A stretch of DNA of 64,000 nucleotides from UBA8079 sp049601915 (GTDB lineage: Bacteria; Pseudomonadota; Alphaproteobacteria; UBA6615). Position 1 is the stretch's first letter; the number at the start of each line of letters is the position of its first letter. Below are positions 1 to 8,383 of this stretch, piece by piece. The position numbers and the translations under genes are program-made. The notes beneath the pieces were generated by a model. That model searched no databases. It saw only the letters and a program-made list of their open reading frames with translations, and was not told the DNA's origin. The stretch lies in NCBI GenBank assembly GCA_049601915.1, contig JBMYRB010000007.1, positions 18,499 through 82,498 on the forward strand. Direction: 5' to 3'.

Positions 1-1400
1 GTCTGCAACACCTCCTTGCAAAACCCGTTGACGATGAGCGCGACGGCCTCTTCATCTTCCAGCCCCCGCTGCTGGCAATAGAACAGCTGGTCCTCACCGA
101 TCCGGCTCGTCGTCGCTTCATGTTCGACCTGTGCCGAGGGGTTCTGACTTTCGATATAAGGGATCGTGTGGGCACCACACTTGTCGCCAATCAGCAGGCT
201 GTCACACTGGGTATAGTTCCGCGCACCCTTGGCACCGCGCTGAATGCGCACGAGCCCGCGGTAAGTCTGGTCCGCCTTGCCCGCCGAGATTCCCTTGGAA
301 ATAATCCGCGAGCGCGTGTTCTTGCCGATATGGATCATCTTGGTGCCGGTGTCGGCCAGCTGCGCGTTGTTCGTGATCGCGACCGAGTAGAACTCACCGA
401 CCGAGTTGTCGCCCTGCAAGATGCAGCTGGGATATTTCCAGGTAATCGCCGAACCGGTCTCCACCTGGGTCCAGGAAACCTTGGAGTTCTTACCCCGGCA
501 TGCGGCGCGCTTGGTCACGAAATTATAAATCCCGCCCTTCCCGTCCTCGTCGCCGGGATACCAGTTCTGCACCGTCGAATATTTGATCTCGGCATCGTCC
601 AGGGCGACGAGTTCGACCACGGCGGCATGTAGCTGATTCTCATCACGCTGCGGCGCTGTACAGCCTTCGAGGTAGCTCACATAGGAGCCTTCGTCGGCGA
701 TGATCAGCGTACGCTCGAACTGACCTGTATTCTCGGCGTTGATCCGGAAATAGGTCGACAGCTCCATCGGGCAGTGCACGCCCTTCGGGATGTAGACAAA
801 AGAGCCATCGGTGAACACGGCGGCGTTGAGAGCCGCAAAGAAATTATCGCCCTGGGGCACAACTGAACCAAGATATTTCTGGATCAGTTCTGGGTGCGTC
901 TGGATGGCCTCGGAGATCGACCCGAAGATGATGCCCTGTTCCTCCAGCTTCGCCTTGTAGGTGGTGGCAACGGACACACTGTCGAACACGGCATCGACCG
1001 CAACGGCCGGCGCCCCCTGAACACCCGCCAGAACCTCCTGCTCGCGCAAGGGTATGCCAAGCTTCTCGTAGGTCTCCAGCAACTTGGGATCGACCTCATC
1101 GAGGGACTTCGGTCCTTCGGTGGTCTTCGGCGCGGCATAGTAATAGCTGTCTTGATAATCAATCGCCGGATATTGTGGCTTCTGCCAGGTAGGCTCTTCC
1201 ATCGTGAGCCATTGTGCATAGGCCTTGAGCCGCCATTCGAGCATCCACTCGGGTTCTTCCTTCTTCTTCGAAATCAGGCGAACGATATCCTCGCTCAGAC
1301 CCTTGGGGGCGAGATCAATATCGATGTCGGTGACGAAACCATATTTATACTGTTCGCCGATCGAGCGGACCTGCTCTATTGCCTCGGTGGTGGCTGCCAT
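1..1400 (-). CDS. sufB: Fe-S cluster assembly scaffold SufB (3' end outside window)
   Basis: SufB is the scaffold subunit of the cytosolic SufBCD complex, where sulfur and iron are built into Fe-S clusters before transfer to apoproteins. About 466 codons are present; the C-terminal end runs off the left edge (full SufB is usually 470-500 residues). Reading leftward from the ATG at 1400, the product shows the family's internal stretches: GVHCPMELSTYFRIN, the CTAPQ segment after YLEGC, YSTVQNWYPGDE, GKGGIYNFVTKR and the late KCGAHTIPYIE stretch. It follows the second cysteine desulfurase by 17 bases and is the last visible gene of the cysE-iscR-desulfurase-sufB operon. sufC, sufD and sufS would be expected just outside the window. 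Identification is secure; only the end is unseen. Confidence 0.97.
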   Translation of the reverse strand, partial: MAATTEAIEQVRSIGEQYKYGFVTDIDIDLAPKGLSEDIVRLISKKKEEPEWMLEWRLKAYAQWLTMEEPTWQKPQYPAIDYQDSYYYAAPKTTEGPKSLDEVDPKLLETYEKLGIPLREQEVLAGVQGAPAVAVDAVFDSVSVATTYKAKLEEQGIIFGSISEAIQTHPELIQKYLGSVVPQGDNFFAALNAAVFTDGSFVYIPKGVHCPMELSTYFRINAENTGQFERTLIIADEGSYVSYLEGCTAPQRDENQLHAAVVELVALDDAEIKYSTVQNWYPGDEDGKGGIYNFVTKRAACRGKNSKVSWTQVETGSAITWKYPSCILQGDNSVGEFYSVAITNNAQLADTGTKMIHIGKNTRSRIISKGISAGKADQTYRGLVRIQRGAKGARNYTQCDSLLIGDKCGAHTIPYIESQNPSAQVEHEATTSRIGEDQLFYCQQRGLEDEEAVALIVNGFCKEVLQ

Positions 1401-1417
1401 AACGTCCTTCCAGCTTC

Positions 1418-2602
1418 CTATTCGGCGGCCCGCACAGAGCTGTCGCCCCGCTGCGCGCCTACAGCTGCGGCGATCAAATTCGCCGCGATATCGACTTCCG
1501 TTTCCGTGGTGAAACGGCCAAACCCAATTCGAATGCTCGCGCCAGCGAGGGCATCATCGAGGCCAAGTGCGCGCAACACGTAAGATGGTTCGACCGACGC
1601 CGAAGTACAGGCCGAACCCGTCGAAATCGCGACCGATTCCAGCACCGTCATCAGGGCCTCGGCATCGATACCGGGGAACCCGACATTCAGGTTGCCTGGC
1701 ACGCGATGATCCATCGATCCGTTCACGAACAAGTCGGCATGTGACGCGCGTAAACCGTCAAGCATCGTCTCGCGCAATCCGGCCAGTCGCAGGCCTTCGG
1801 CGGACATGTCCGCCGAAGCAACGTCGGCTGCCTCGCCCAGAGCGACAACCAGCGGCACCGGAAGCGTACCCGAGCGGTTGCCGCGTTCCTGACCGCCACC
1901 GTTGATCTCCGCAAGCAGGCGGGCACGTGGCCGGCGGCGCGTATAAAGCGCGCCGATACCCTTGGGGGCGTACATCTTGTGACCCGAGATGCTGAGCAGA
2001 TCGATCTGCATGGTATCCACATCCAGCGGGACTTTACCTGTCGCCTGAGCCGCATCCGTGTGCAAAAGCACACCGCGCGCGCGGCACATGGCGCCCAGTT
2101 CCGTCAACGGTTGGGTCACGCCGATTTCATTGTTCACCGCCATGACCGAGACGAGCACGGTGTTGTCCGTAAACGCTGCCGCCACCAATTCAGGATCGAC
2201 CAAACCATCGGGGCCAACCCCGATAATCGTGACTTCGGCATCTTCCTCGGCCATCGCCGCGCAAGACTCGAGAACACATTTATGTTCGGTCGCCACGGTG
2301 ATGATGTGGTTGCCGCGGCCATGGCGCATGGCGAAACGAACAGCGCCCTTGATGGCCAGATTGTTGGATTCGGTCGCACCGGACGTGAAAACGATTTCGC
2401 GCGCACTGGCACCGATCAACGCGGCCACCTGCTCGCGAGCAACATCTACGGCCTCGGCGGCCTGCCGACCCCACACATGCTGCTCGGAATGGGCATTCCC
2501 GAATGATTCAGTGAACCAGGGTAGCATCGCATCGAGCACGCGCGGATCCACCGGCGTGGTCGCTTGATGATCGAGATATATCGCTGTCGGTGCAGGGCTC
2601 AT
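1418..2602 (-). CDS. Cysteine desulfurase, IscS/NifS type (second of tandem pair)
   Basis: This PLP enzyme of the class V aminotransferase fold takes sulfur from L-cysteine as an enzyme persulfide, leaving alanine. The 394-residue product has YLDHQATTPVDP at the N-terminus, the PLP lysine K209 in SGHKMYAPKG, and the persulfide cysteine C332 in STGSACTSASVEPS. The long loop around that cysteine marks it as IscS/NifS (group I) rather than SufS. Its ATG overlaps the stop of the upstream desulfurase gene in an ATGA arrangement, and sufB starts 17 bases downstream, so the pair is probably translationally coupled and feeds the Suf scaffold. The two paralogues are clearly diverged, so this is not a recent duplication. 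Which one supplies SufB cannot be told from sequence. Confidence 0.95.
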   Translation of the reverse strand: MSPAPTAIYLDHQATTPVDPRVLDAMLPWFTESFGNAHSEQHVWGRQAAEAVDVAREQVAALIGASAREIVFTSGATESNNLAIKGAVRFAMRHGRGNHIITVATEHKCVLESCAAMAEEDAEVTIIGVGPDGLVDPELVAAAFTDNTVLVSVMAVNNEIGVTQPLTELGAMCRARGVLLHTDAAQATGKVPLDVDTMQIDLLSISGHKMYAPKGIGALYTRRRPRARLLAEINGGGQERGNRSGTLPVPLVVALGEAADVASADMSAEGLRLAGLRETMLDGLRASHADLFVNGSMDHRVPGNLNVGFPGIDAEALMTVLESVAISTGSACTSASVEPSYVLRALGLDDALAGASIRIGFGRFTTETEVDIAANLIAAAVGAQRGDSSVRAAE

Positions 2603-3720
2603 GCCACCGACCTTCGTGACGTTGCAGCCGAATTGCGACGGCCTGCCATCGCGGTCCAGGCGTCGACAAACCTGTCAATCTCCTGCGCGGTCGAATTCCA
2701 GCCCAACGAGACCCGGATAGCCGCTTGCGCCGAGGCATCGTCCTGTCCCATCGCACGCAACACATGACTGGGCGCTACCTTACCGCTCGAACAAGCCGAG
2801 CCTGCGCTTACCGCCACACCAGCCAGATCGAGTTGCATCACCTGGATTTCGGCAGTCATCCCCGACAGGCCGATACAACTCGTGTTCGGCAACCGGGCAC
2901 CATCAACGCCATGGAAAACGACATCCGGCACGGCGGCTTGCAGCCGGTGTTCCAGGTCGTCGCGAAGCCCGGCAAGTCCGGCAAAAAATTCCAGATTATC
3001 TTGCGCCAAGCGAGCTGCCAGGCCGAAACCAGCGATACCCGAGACATTTTCGGTTCCGGCGCGACGACGCCGTTCCTGTCCGCCGCCACGCAGCAGTGGT
3101 TCGGGGTCGAGACCATCACGCACGACCAAGGCCCCGACACCCTGCGGTCCGCCCAGCTTATGCGCGGAAAGGCTCATCATATCGACGCCAAGGTCGTCGA
3201 AGGATACGTCGATCTTGCCGGCCGCCTGGACGGCATCACAATGGACCAACGAACCATGTTCGCGCGCCAGACGCACGACATCGCGTAGCGGCTGGACGAC
3301 ACCCGTCTCATTGTTGGCCAGCATGACGGAGACAAGCACCGGGCCGTCATGGCGCCCCAGCGCCTCGCGCAAACTCTCCAGCGAGAGAACGCCATTGGCG
3401 TCCACATCAACGAACTGCGTATCATAACGCGCGCCGAGCACGGAATCATGCTCAACCGCTGAGACAAGCAAGGGGCCATCAAACCCCCGAAGCGCCTGGT
3501 TGTTGGCTTCCGTGCCACCCGAGGTAAAAACAACATTTGCAGGTGCCGCTCCAACCAGCGACGCGACGGCTTCACGCGCCTCATCCAGAGTGTGCCGCAC
3601 CAACCGACCGTACCGATGCACCGACGAGGCATTGCCATGCTGAGCCAAAGCACGCACGATTGCACCAGCCGCCTCGGGCCGGACGGGGGTGGTCGCATTG
3701 TGATCGAGGTAGGTGTCCAC
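2599..3720 (-). CDS. Cysteine desulfurase, NifS-like (first of tandem pair)
   Basis: A second group I cysteine desulfurase, 373 residues from a GTG start at 3720. An upstream in-frame extension would overlap the regulator gene and has no family similarity. The GTG lies 17 bases after the regulator stop and begins directly with the family N-terminus (DTYLDHNATTPVRP). K188 in SAHKLGGPQG is the PLP lysine and C310 in SAGSACSSGKVAPS the persulfide cysteine. Compared with the neighbouring paralogue it is shorter and has an arginine-rich GGGQERRRRAGTEN segment in place of GGGQERGNRSGTLP. Its stop overlaps the next ATG (ATGA). It probably supplies sulfur to the same assembly pathway. A role in thiolation of tRNA or another acceptor is an alternative, since nifS-like copies serve different acceptors in other bacteria. 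Confidence 0.93.
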   Translation of the reverse strand: MDTYLDHNATTPVRPEAAGAIVRALAQHGNASSVHRYGRLVRHTLDEAREAVASLVGAAPANVVFTSGGTEANNQALRGFDGPLLVSAVEHDSVLGARYDTQFVDVDANGVLSLESLREALGRHDGPVLVSVMLANNETGVVQPLRDVVRLAREHGSLVHCDAVQAAGKIDVSFDDLGVDMMSLSAHKLGGPQGVGALVVRDGLDPEPLLRGGGQERRRRAGTENVSGIAGFGLAARLAQDNLEFFAGLAGLRDDLEHRLQAAVPDVVFHGVDGARLPNTSCIGLSGMTAEIQVMQLDLAGVAVSAGSACSSGKVAPSHVLRAMGQDDASAQAAIRVSLGWNSTAQEIDRFVDAWTAMAGRRNSAATSRRSVA

Positions 3721-3737
3721 GGTCTGCCCGTCTCCGT

Positions 3738-4205
3738 CTATTCGGCCGCGATTTCTGGGAATGCCGCGACCGGCATGCGCTGCGGCTGGGCATAGACCCT
3801 TCCCTCGCAAACATCCGCCAGGCTGACGGAGTTTAGATAGGCGTGTATTTGGTGACCCAGCTCTTCCCACAAATCATGGGTCACGCAGCGACTGGTGCGT
3901 CGGACACAGCCTTTCGACGCCCCCGGCTTGCACCCCGTTGTACGGATAGGTTCATCGACGGCAGAGATTACATCTGCAATCCGAATCTCTTCGGCCGCAA
4001 AGGAAAGCTTGTACCCGCCCCCGGGTCCACGCACGCTCGTCACCAGCCCCGCACGGCGCAACTTTGCGAAAAGCTGCTCCAGATAGGACAGAGAAATCTC
4101 CTGTCGATCCGCGACCTCGGCAAGCGCGACGGGACCCATCGCGCCATACTGCGTCAGATCAACCATCGCCATCACGCCGTAGCGTCCCTTGGTACTGAGT
4201 TTCAC
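3738..4205 (-). CDS. iscR: Rrf2-family Fe-S-sensing regulator, IscR-like
   Basis: A 155-residue winged-helix regulator that probably carries a [2Fe-2S] cluster and controls Fe-S assembly genes. The N-terminus MKLSTKGRYGVMAMVDL and the recognition-helix region ISLSYLEQLFAKLRRAGLV are typical of Rrf2/IscR. Three cysteines, C92, C100 and C107, followed by H110, match the cluster ligands of IscR (three cysteines and one histidine). The start is GTG, preceded by AAGGAG. It is the second gene of its operon, 39 bases after cysE, and the promoter region in front of cysE carries a near-consensus IscR type-1 site (5080-5104), so autoregulation is likely. RirA, another Rrf2 protein of alphaproteobacteria, is the main alternative name. 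The operator sequence and the suf context favour IscR. Confidence 0.92.
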   Translation of the reverse strand: MKLSTKGRYGVMAMVDLTQYGAMGPVALAEVADRQEISLSYLEQLFAKLRRAGLVTSVRGPGGGYKLSFAAEEIRIADVISAVDEPIRTTGCKPGASKGCVRRTSRCVTHDLWEELGHQIHAYLNSVSLADVCEGRVYAQPQRMPVAAFPEIAAE

Positions 4206-4244
4206 GATCGATCTCCTTCTTCGGTTCCGTGCACGGGCGTCGGC

Positions 4245-4994
4245 TTAGTAGGACGTCGTGGGTTCGTCGGAATCTGATTCTTTATCGGCGGACGCTCGAC
4301 GCAACTGGATACGCTCTTCCAGCTCTCGCTCTAGTTCCTGTACACGCATACGCAACGTGCTGATCTCATTCAGCATGGCGCCCATCGCCTTGGTATCCGG
4401 GTCGGGGATGTCATCCGTGGGCGTTCCATAGGCTGAGAACTGGTCGGGCGAGCAAGAGGATGTCAACACGGGCTGGGCGGGAATTCCCACGACCGTGCAA
4501 TTTTCCGGCACGTCCTTCACCACAACCGCGTTCGCACCGATACGGGCATTTCGCCCCACGGTGACCGGCCCCAGCACTTGGGCACCCGACCCAATGATTG
4601 ATCCCGAAAGCAACGTCGGGTGCCGCTTCACATCCACCTGCGTATCGCTTTCGACGGCCGGTGCGATCCCGCCCAGCGTGACATTGTGATACAGCGTCAC
4701 ATCGTCCTCGATTTCGGCCGTTTCCCCAATCACGACGCCAATCGCGTGATCGATTACCAGCCGATTGCCGATCTTGGCGCCAGGATGAATATCCACGCCT
4801 GTCAGGAACCGCCCGATGTTGCCCACGAAGCGTGCGAGGGTGGTCAATCGTATCGACCAGAGCCAATGCGCGAGGCGAAACCAGACCACCGCATGGAAGC
4901 CCGGATAGCTGATCGCCACCATGATTCGAGAGCTTGCTGCCGGGTCACGTTCCAGATACGCGCCCAGATCGTCAAAGAGATGCTTGAAGACCAT
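4245..4994 (-). CDS. cysE: Serine O-acetyltransferase
   Basis: CysE acetylates L-serine with acetyl-CoA, giving O-acetylserine, the acceptor for sulfide in cysteine synthesis. The 249-residue protein has the helical N-terminal domain (SYPGFHAVVWFRLAHWLW) followed by the left-handed beta-helix of hexapeptide repeats containing the catalytic segment HPGAKIG, DHAIGVVIGETA and YHNVTLGG. The C-terminal 45 residues form a probable coiled coil (MLNEISTLRMRVQELERELE) that ends in an acidic, low-complexity tail, longer than in short CysE proteins. It is the first gene of the operon leading into iscR, two cysteine desulfurases and sufB. Cysteine supply and cysteine-consuming Fe-S assembly would therefore share one promoter. 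The ATG at 4994 lies about 70 bases downstream of the predicted transcription start. Confidence 0.96.
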   Translation of the reverse strand: MVFKHLFDDLGAYLERDPAASSRIMVAISYPGFHAVVWFRLAHWLWSIRLTTLARFVGNIGRFLTGVDIHPGAKIGNRLVIDHAIGVVIGETAEIEDDVTLYHNVTLGGIAPAVESDTQVDVKRHPTLLSGSIIGSGAQVLGPVTVGRNARIGANAVVVKDVPENCTVVGIPAQPVLTSSCSPDQFSAYGTPTDDIPDPDTKAMGAMLNEISTLRMRVQELERELEERIQLRRASADKESDSDEPTTSY

Positions 4995-5071
4995 GTCGAC
5001 CTTTATGATATAGAGCGCTCTGCATCGCTCTTCCCGCCGGATTGATCACGCCAGTACGTGTCTGAAATCGG

Positions 5072-5104
5072 GATATATGATGCCCGAGTAAATTGGTCAA
5101 GTAT
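5072..5104 (-). promoter_or_regulatory. Sigma70-type promoter with overlapping IscR type-1 operator
   Basis: On the minus strand, 5104 to 5080 reads ATACTTGACC-AATT-TACTCGGGCAT. Against the E. coli type-1 IscR consensus (ATASYYGACT-RWWWY-AGTCRRSTAT) I count 22 of 25 matching positions. The same bases contain a -35 hexamer TTGACC (5100-5095), then 17 bases, then a -10-like TATATC (5077-5072). The operator therefore covers the -35 element and spacer, the geometry expected of a repressor. Transcription would start near 5065, leaving about 70 bases of leader before cysE. The match to the consensus is direct; binding and repression by the downstream IscR are inferred. Confidence 0.78.
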
Positions 5105-5194
5105 TTGGCCAAAGTCCTTGGGAATCCGGACGCAAACATCCGATTCCGTAGCTATGTCATCTGCCGCATACCGTCGGCGCAATGGGAACAAGAT

Positions 5195-5908
5195 ATGCCT
5201 GAAGTCATCATCAACGGCCCCGAAGGTCGCCTCGAAGGCCGTTACTACCCGGCAAAAGTTCCGAATTCCCCGATCGCGTTGCTGTTGCATCCACACCCGC
5301 AGCATGGCGGCACGATGAACAACAAGGTCATTTATCAGCTCTATAAGATGTTTGTACGGCGCGGTTTCGCGACCCTGCGATTCAACTTTCGCGGCGTCGG
5401 GCGCAGCCAGGGTAGCTTCGATCGCGGTGAAGGTGAATTGTCGGATGCCGCATCGGCACTCGACTGGCTCCAGACCCAAAACCGGGATGCCCCGATGTGC
5501 TGGGTCGGCGGCTTTTCGTTCGGCGCCTGGATCGGCATGCAATTGCTGATGCGGCGGCCTGAGATCACGGGCTTTGTCTCCATCTCGCCGCCGGCCAATA
5601 TGTATGACTTCTCTTTCCTCGCCCCCTGCCCGACCTCCGGCCTGATCACACATGGCGACAAGGACGACATTGTGCCTCAGGATTCGGTGACGGACCTGAT
5701 CGCAAAGCTGGCGAAACAGAAAGACGTCATCATCGACTTCCAAGTCCTTAAGGGTGCCACCCATTTCTATAACGAGCACCTGGAAGAACTGGAGGGGACC
5801 GTGACCGGTTATCTCGACCGGCGCACAGCCGAAATCGAGGCCGCGCTGGCCGCTGAGGTAGAAGAACCGGAAGACGTCGATGAGACCGACGACGGGGACG
5901 ATGACTAA
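5195..5908 (+). CDS. Alpha/beta hydrolase
   Basis: A 237-residue cytosolic alpha/beta hydrolase of unknown substrate. The start ATG at 5195 begins MPEVIINGPEGRLEGRYYP, the usual N-terminus of this small family. Fold landmarks are LLLHPHPQHGGTMNN (oxyanion/HPHP segment), FNFRGVGRSQG, the nucleophile elbow GGFSFGAW with Ser in GFSFG, the aspartate in HGDKDDIVP and the late histidine in KGATHFY. The last 25 residues are strongly acidic (EEPEDVDETDDGDDD) and unlikely to be part of the fold. It is divergent from cysE and converges with anmK, overlapping it by 4 bases. Related genes are often beside the cysE-iscR cluster in alphaproteobacteria, but the reaction is not known and I assign none. Confidence 0.88.
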   Translation: MPEVIINGPEGRLEGRYYPAKVPNSPIALLLHPHPQHGGTMNNKVIYQLYKMFVRRGFATLRFNFRGVGRSQGSFDRGEGELSDAASALDWLQTQNRDAPMCWVGGFSFGAWIGMQLLMRRPEITGFVSISPPANMYDFSFLAPCPTSGLITHGDKDDIVPQDSVTDLIAKLAKQKDVIIDFQVLKGATHFYNEHLEELEGTVTGYLDRRTAEIEAALAAEVEEPEDVDETDDGDDD

Positions 5909-7008
5909 GCGGCTTTGAAAACCCTTCCGCCGGTCGTGGGCTTTGTCACGCCCGTCGTTGTGGGCCCGCTGAGCGACAGGCCACGCATGCTTCGGACAGC
6001 AAGATAGGCGAAAGCCTGCGCTTCCATGGCATCACCGTCGATCCCGGCGGCCTCCGTTGGCACTACCTCCGCCCCAAGGGATCTGGCGAGCCGGTCCATC
6101 AGGGTTGAATTTTTGCGCCCCCCGCCTGTCACCAGCCAGCGAACCGGCCGCGCCGGCAGATGTGAAACCGCGTACGATATGGCCTCTGCCGTGAACGCGG
6201 TCAGGGTTGCAGTACCATCTTCAACCGACAGTCCATCGACAGGCGAGCAATCGAAAGCATCGCGATCGAGTGATTTCGGCGGGGTTGCGTGAAAATATCC
6301 ATTGTCCAGCAGCCTCGCGAGCGCGGTCTCGTCAACCTGACCGGCCGCTGCCAGGCGACCGTCCATGTCGAAGGCCTCTCCTGTTTGTTGCTGCACCCAG
6401 TCGTCGATCAGAGCCCCACCGGGCCCGGTATCGAAGGCCAGTATATGCTTGAAGAGATCATCGCGCTCGGCCCGCGCCCCGTCACCGATCCATGTCAGGT
6501 TGGCGATCCCGCCGATGTTCAGAAAGCAGACCGGCCGATCCAGCGGCGCGCGCGCGACATGAAACAAGGGGGCAAACGGCGCGCCCTGTCCGCCGGCCAT
6601 CATGTCGGCCGACCGGAAATCGGCGACCACGTCGATCCCTGTTTCGCGCGCCAGGGTGCTTCCATCGCCGATCTGTGCTGTGCGTCCGTTCGCGGGATCG
6701 TGGAACACCGTATGACCGTGAAATCCCACGACCGAAACCAACGCCGCCGACACACCGGCCGCCGCCAGCAGGTCCTGAACGATCTCGACATGGCGGGCCG
6801 TCAATTCGGCAGCAACCGCATCATGTGGTCCCGGGGCACCAACCACCTCTCGCAACCGTGCGCGGAATTCGGAATCATAGGGCCGATCCAGTTGCGCGAT
6901 GGGCTCGAACGCCGACACCCCATCAGTCCGGATCAACGCCGCGTCGATTCCATCCATCGATGTGCCGCTCATAAGCCCCACGGCAAGACAGCTCTCACTC
7001 GCACTCAT
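5905..7008 (-). CDS. anmK: Anhydro-N-acetylmuramic acid kinase
   Basis: AnmK cleaves the 1,6-anhydro bond of anhydro-MurNAc and phosphorylates it to MurNAc-6-phosphate during peptidoglycan recycling in the cytosol. The 367-residue product begins with the family signature GLMSGTSMDGIDAAL (phosphate-binding loop, residues about 11-25). It also has GFHGHTVFHDP, ADFRSADMMAGGQGAP, LNIGGIANLT, FDTGPGGALIDDW and the C-terminal nucleotide-binding VTGGGRKN. Length and motif order are those of the full enzyme. It is divergent from tyrS, an arrangement seen in many proteobacteria, with about 100 bases between them for both promoters. Confidence 0.96.
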   Translation of the reverse strand: MSASESCLAVGLMSGTSMDGIDAALIRTDGVSAFEPIAQLDRPYDSEFRARLREVVGAPGPHDAVAAELTARHVEIVQDLLAAAGVSAALVSVVGFHGHTVFHDPANGRTAQIGDGSTLARETGIDVVADFRSADMMAGGQGAPFAPLFHVARAPLDRPVCFLNIGGIANLTWIGDGARAERDDLFKHILAFDTGPGGALIDDWVQQQTGEAFDMDGRLAAAGQVDETALARLLDNGYFHATPPKSLDRDAFDCSPVDGLSVEDGTATLTAFTAEAISYAVSHLPARPVRWLVTGGGRKNSTLMDRLARSLGAEVVPTEAAGIDGDAMEAQAFAYLAVRSMRGLSLSGPTTTGVTKPTTGGRVFKAA

Positions 7009-7108
7009 GCGGCGAATCCCCTATTTCATAAGACGTGAAGATATACACGCTGGTGGTTCAGATGTGTTAGTGAACGCCCGCTTTGCCCTTCAGGCTGATT
7101 AAGTAGAC

Positions 7109-8362
7109 ATGCCCGAATATAAATCAGACTTTATCAAGACCCTGACCGAGCGCGGTTTCCTGCATCAATGCACGGATATCGACGCTCTCGATGAACGCGC
7201 ATCGGAAGGCACCATCACAGCCTATGTCGGCTATGACGCGACAGCCGACAGTCTGCATATCGGCAATCTTGTTTCGATCATGATGCTGCACTGGCTGCAA
7301 CAGACCGGCCATCGCCCGATCGTCCTGATGGGGGGCGGCACGACGAAAGTCGGCGACCCGTCGGGCAAGGACGAAACCCGGCAGTTGCTGACCGACGAGA
7401 AGATCACCGGAAATATCGCGTCGATCCGCCAGACTTTCAACAGCTTCGTATCTTTCGGAGACGGCGACGGCGATGCCATCCTGGTCAACAACGCCGATTG
7501 GCTCGACGCGCTTGAATATATTCCGATGCTCCGCGAGATCGGTCGTCATTTCACGATCAACCGCATGCTGACATTCGATTCCGTGAAAACACGCCTCGAT
7601 CGCGAACAGCCGCTGACGTTTCTCGAGTTCAATTACATGATCTTGCAGGCCTACGATTTCGTCGAGCTGGCACGGCGTCACGATTGCGCGCTGCAGATGG
7701 GAGGGTCGGACCAATGGGGCAACATCGTCAACGGCATCGATCTCGGGCGCCGGATCGCGGACAAGGAACTCTACGGATTGACCACGCCTCTGATCACGAC
7801 CGCGTCAGGCGCAAAGATGGGCAAGACGGCCGATGGGGCGGTCTGGCTCAAGGCCGACAAGTTCGCACCCTATGACTACTGGCAATTCTGGCGAAACACC
7901 GAGGATGCCGATGTCGGACGCTTCCTGAAGCTGTTCACGGATTTACCGCTGGAAGAGATCGCTCGCCTGGAGACACTCGAAGGCGCCGAGATCAACGAGG
8001 CGAAGAAACTACTCGCCAACGCCGCCACACGTATGTTGCATGGCTCGGACGCGGCCGATCGCGCGGCACAGACTTCAGAACAGACATTCGAGGCGGGTGT
8101 GACGGCGGAGGGCCTTCCCACAACCGATCTACCGCGTGGTGAACTTGAGGGCGGAATCGCCCTGTTCGCACTGATGGCCCGTGCGGGCCTGGCGTCCTCC
8201 AACAGCGAGGCACGCCGGCTCATCAAGGGTGGTGGCGCGCGCATCAACGACGTTTCGATCAATGCGGAAACCCATGAGGTCGGGGTCGATGCCATCAACC
8301 CGGACGGGGTGATCAAGCTTTCGGCAGGCAAGAAACGCCACGCACTGATCCGCCCGGTCTGA
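7109..8362 (+). CDS. tyrS: Tyrosyl-tRNA synthetase
   Basis: TyrRS charges tRNA-Tyr with tyrosine in two ATP-dependent steps. The 417-residue protein is a class I synthetase with the HIGH-type motif HIGN at residues 50-53, the tyrosine-pocket segment YDFVELARRHDCALQMGGSDQWGNI and the KMSKS-type loop KMGKT from about residue 236. It ends in an S4 RNA-binding domain (RRLIKGGGARINDV). Gly in the third position of the KMSKS loop is common in bacterial TyrRS. The ATG at 7109 starts MPEYKSDFI. It converges with the AsmA/YhdP-like gene with only 21 bases between the stops. Confidence 0.97.
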   Translation: MPEYKSDFIKTLTERGFLHQCTDIDALDERASEGTITAYVGYDATADSLHIGNLVSIMMLHWLQQTGHRPIVLMGGGTTKVGDPSGKDETRQLLTDEKITGNIASIRQTFNSFVSFGDGDGDAILVNNADWLDALEYIPMLREIGRHFTINRMLTFDSVKTRLDREQPLTFLEFNYMILQAYDFVELARRHDCALQMGGSDQWGNIVNGIDLGRRIADKELYGLTTPLITTASGAKMGKTADGAVWLKADKFAPYDYWQFWRNTEDADVGRFLKLFTDLPLEEIARLETLEGAEINEAKKLLANAATRMLHGSDAADRAAQTSEQTFEAGVTAEGLPTTDLPRGELEGGIALFALMARAGLASSNSEARRLIKGGGARINDVSINAETHEVGVDAINPDGVIKLSAGKKRHALIRPV

Positions 8363-8383
8363 CTTGCCGGGGCTGCCCTGCGG

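Noticed and set aside
8363..8383. Possible bidirectional terminator between tyrS and the YhdP-like gene
   Set aside because: Only 21 bases separate the stops and I see no stem with a T run on either strand.
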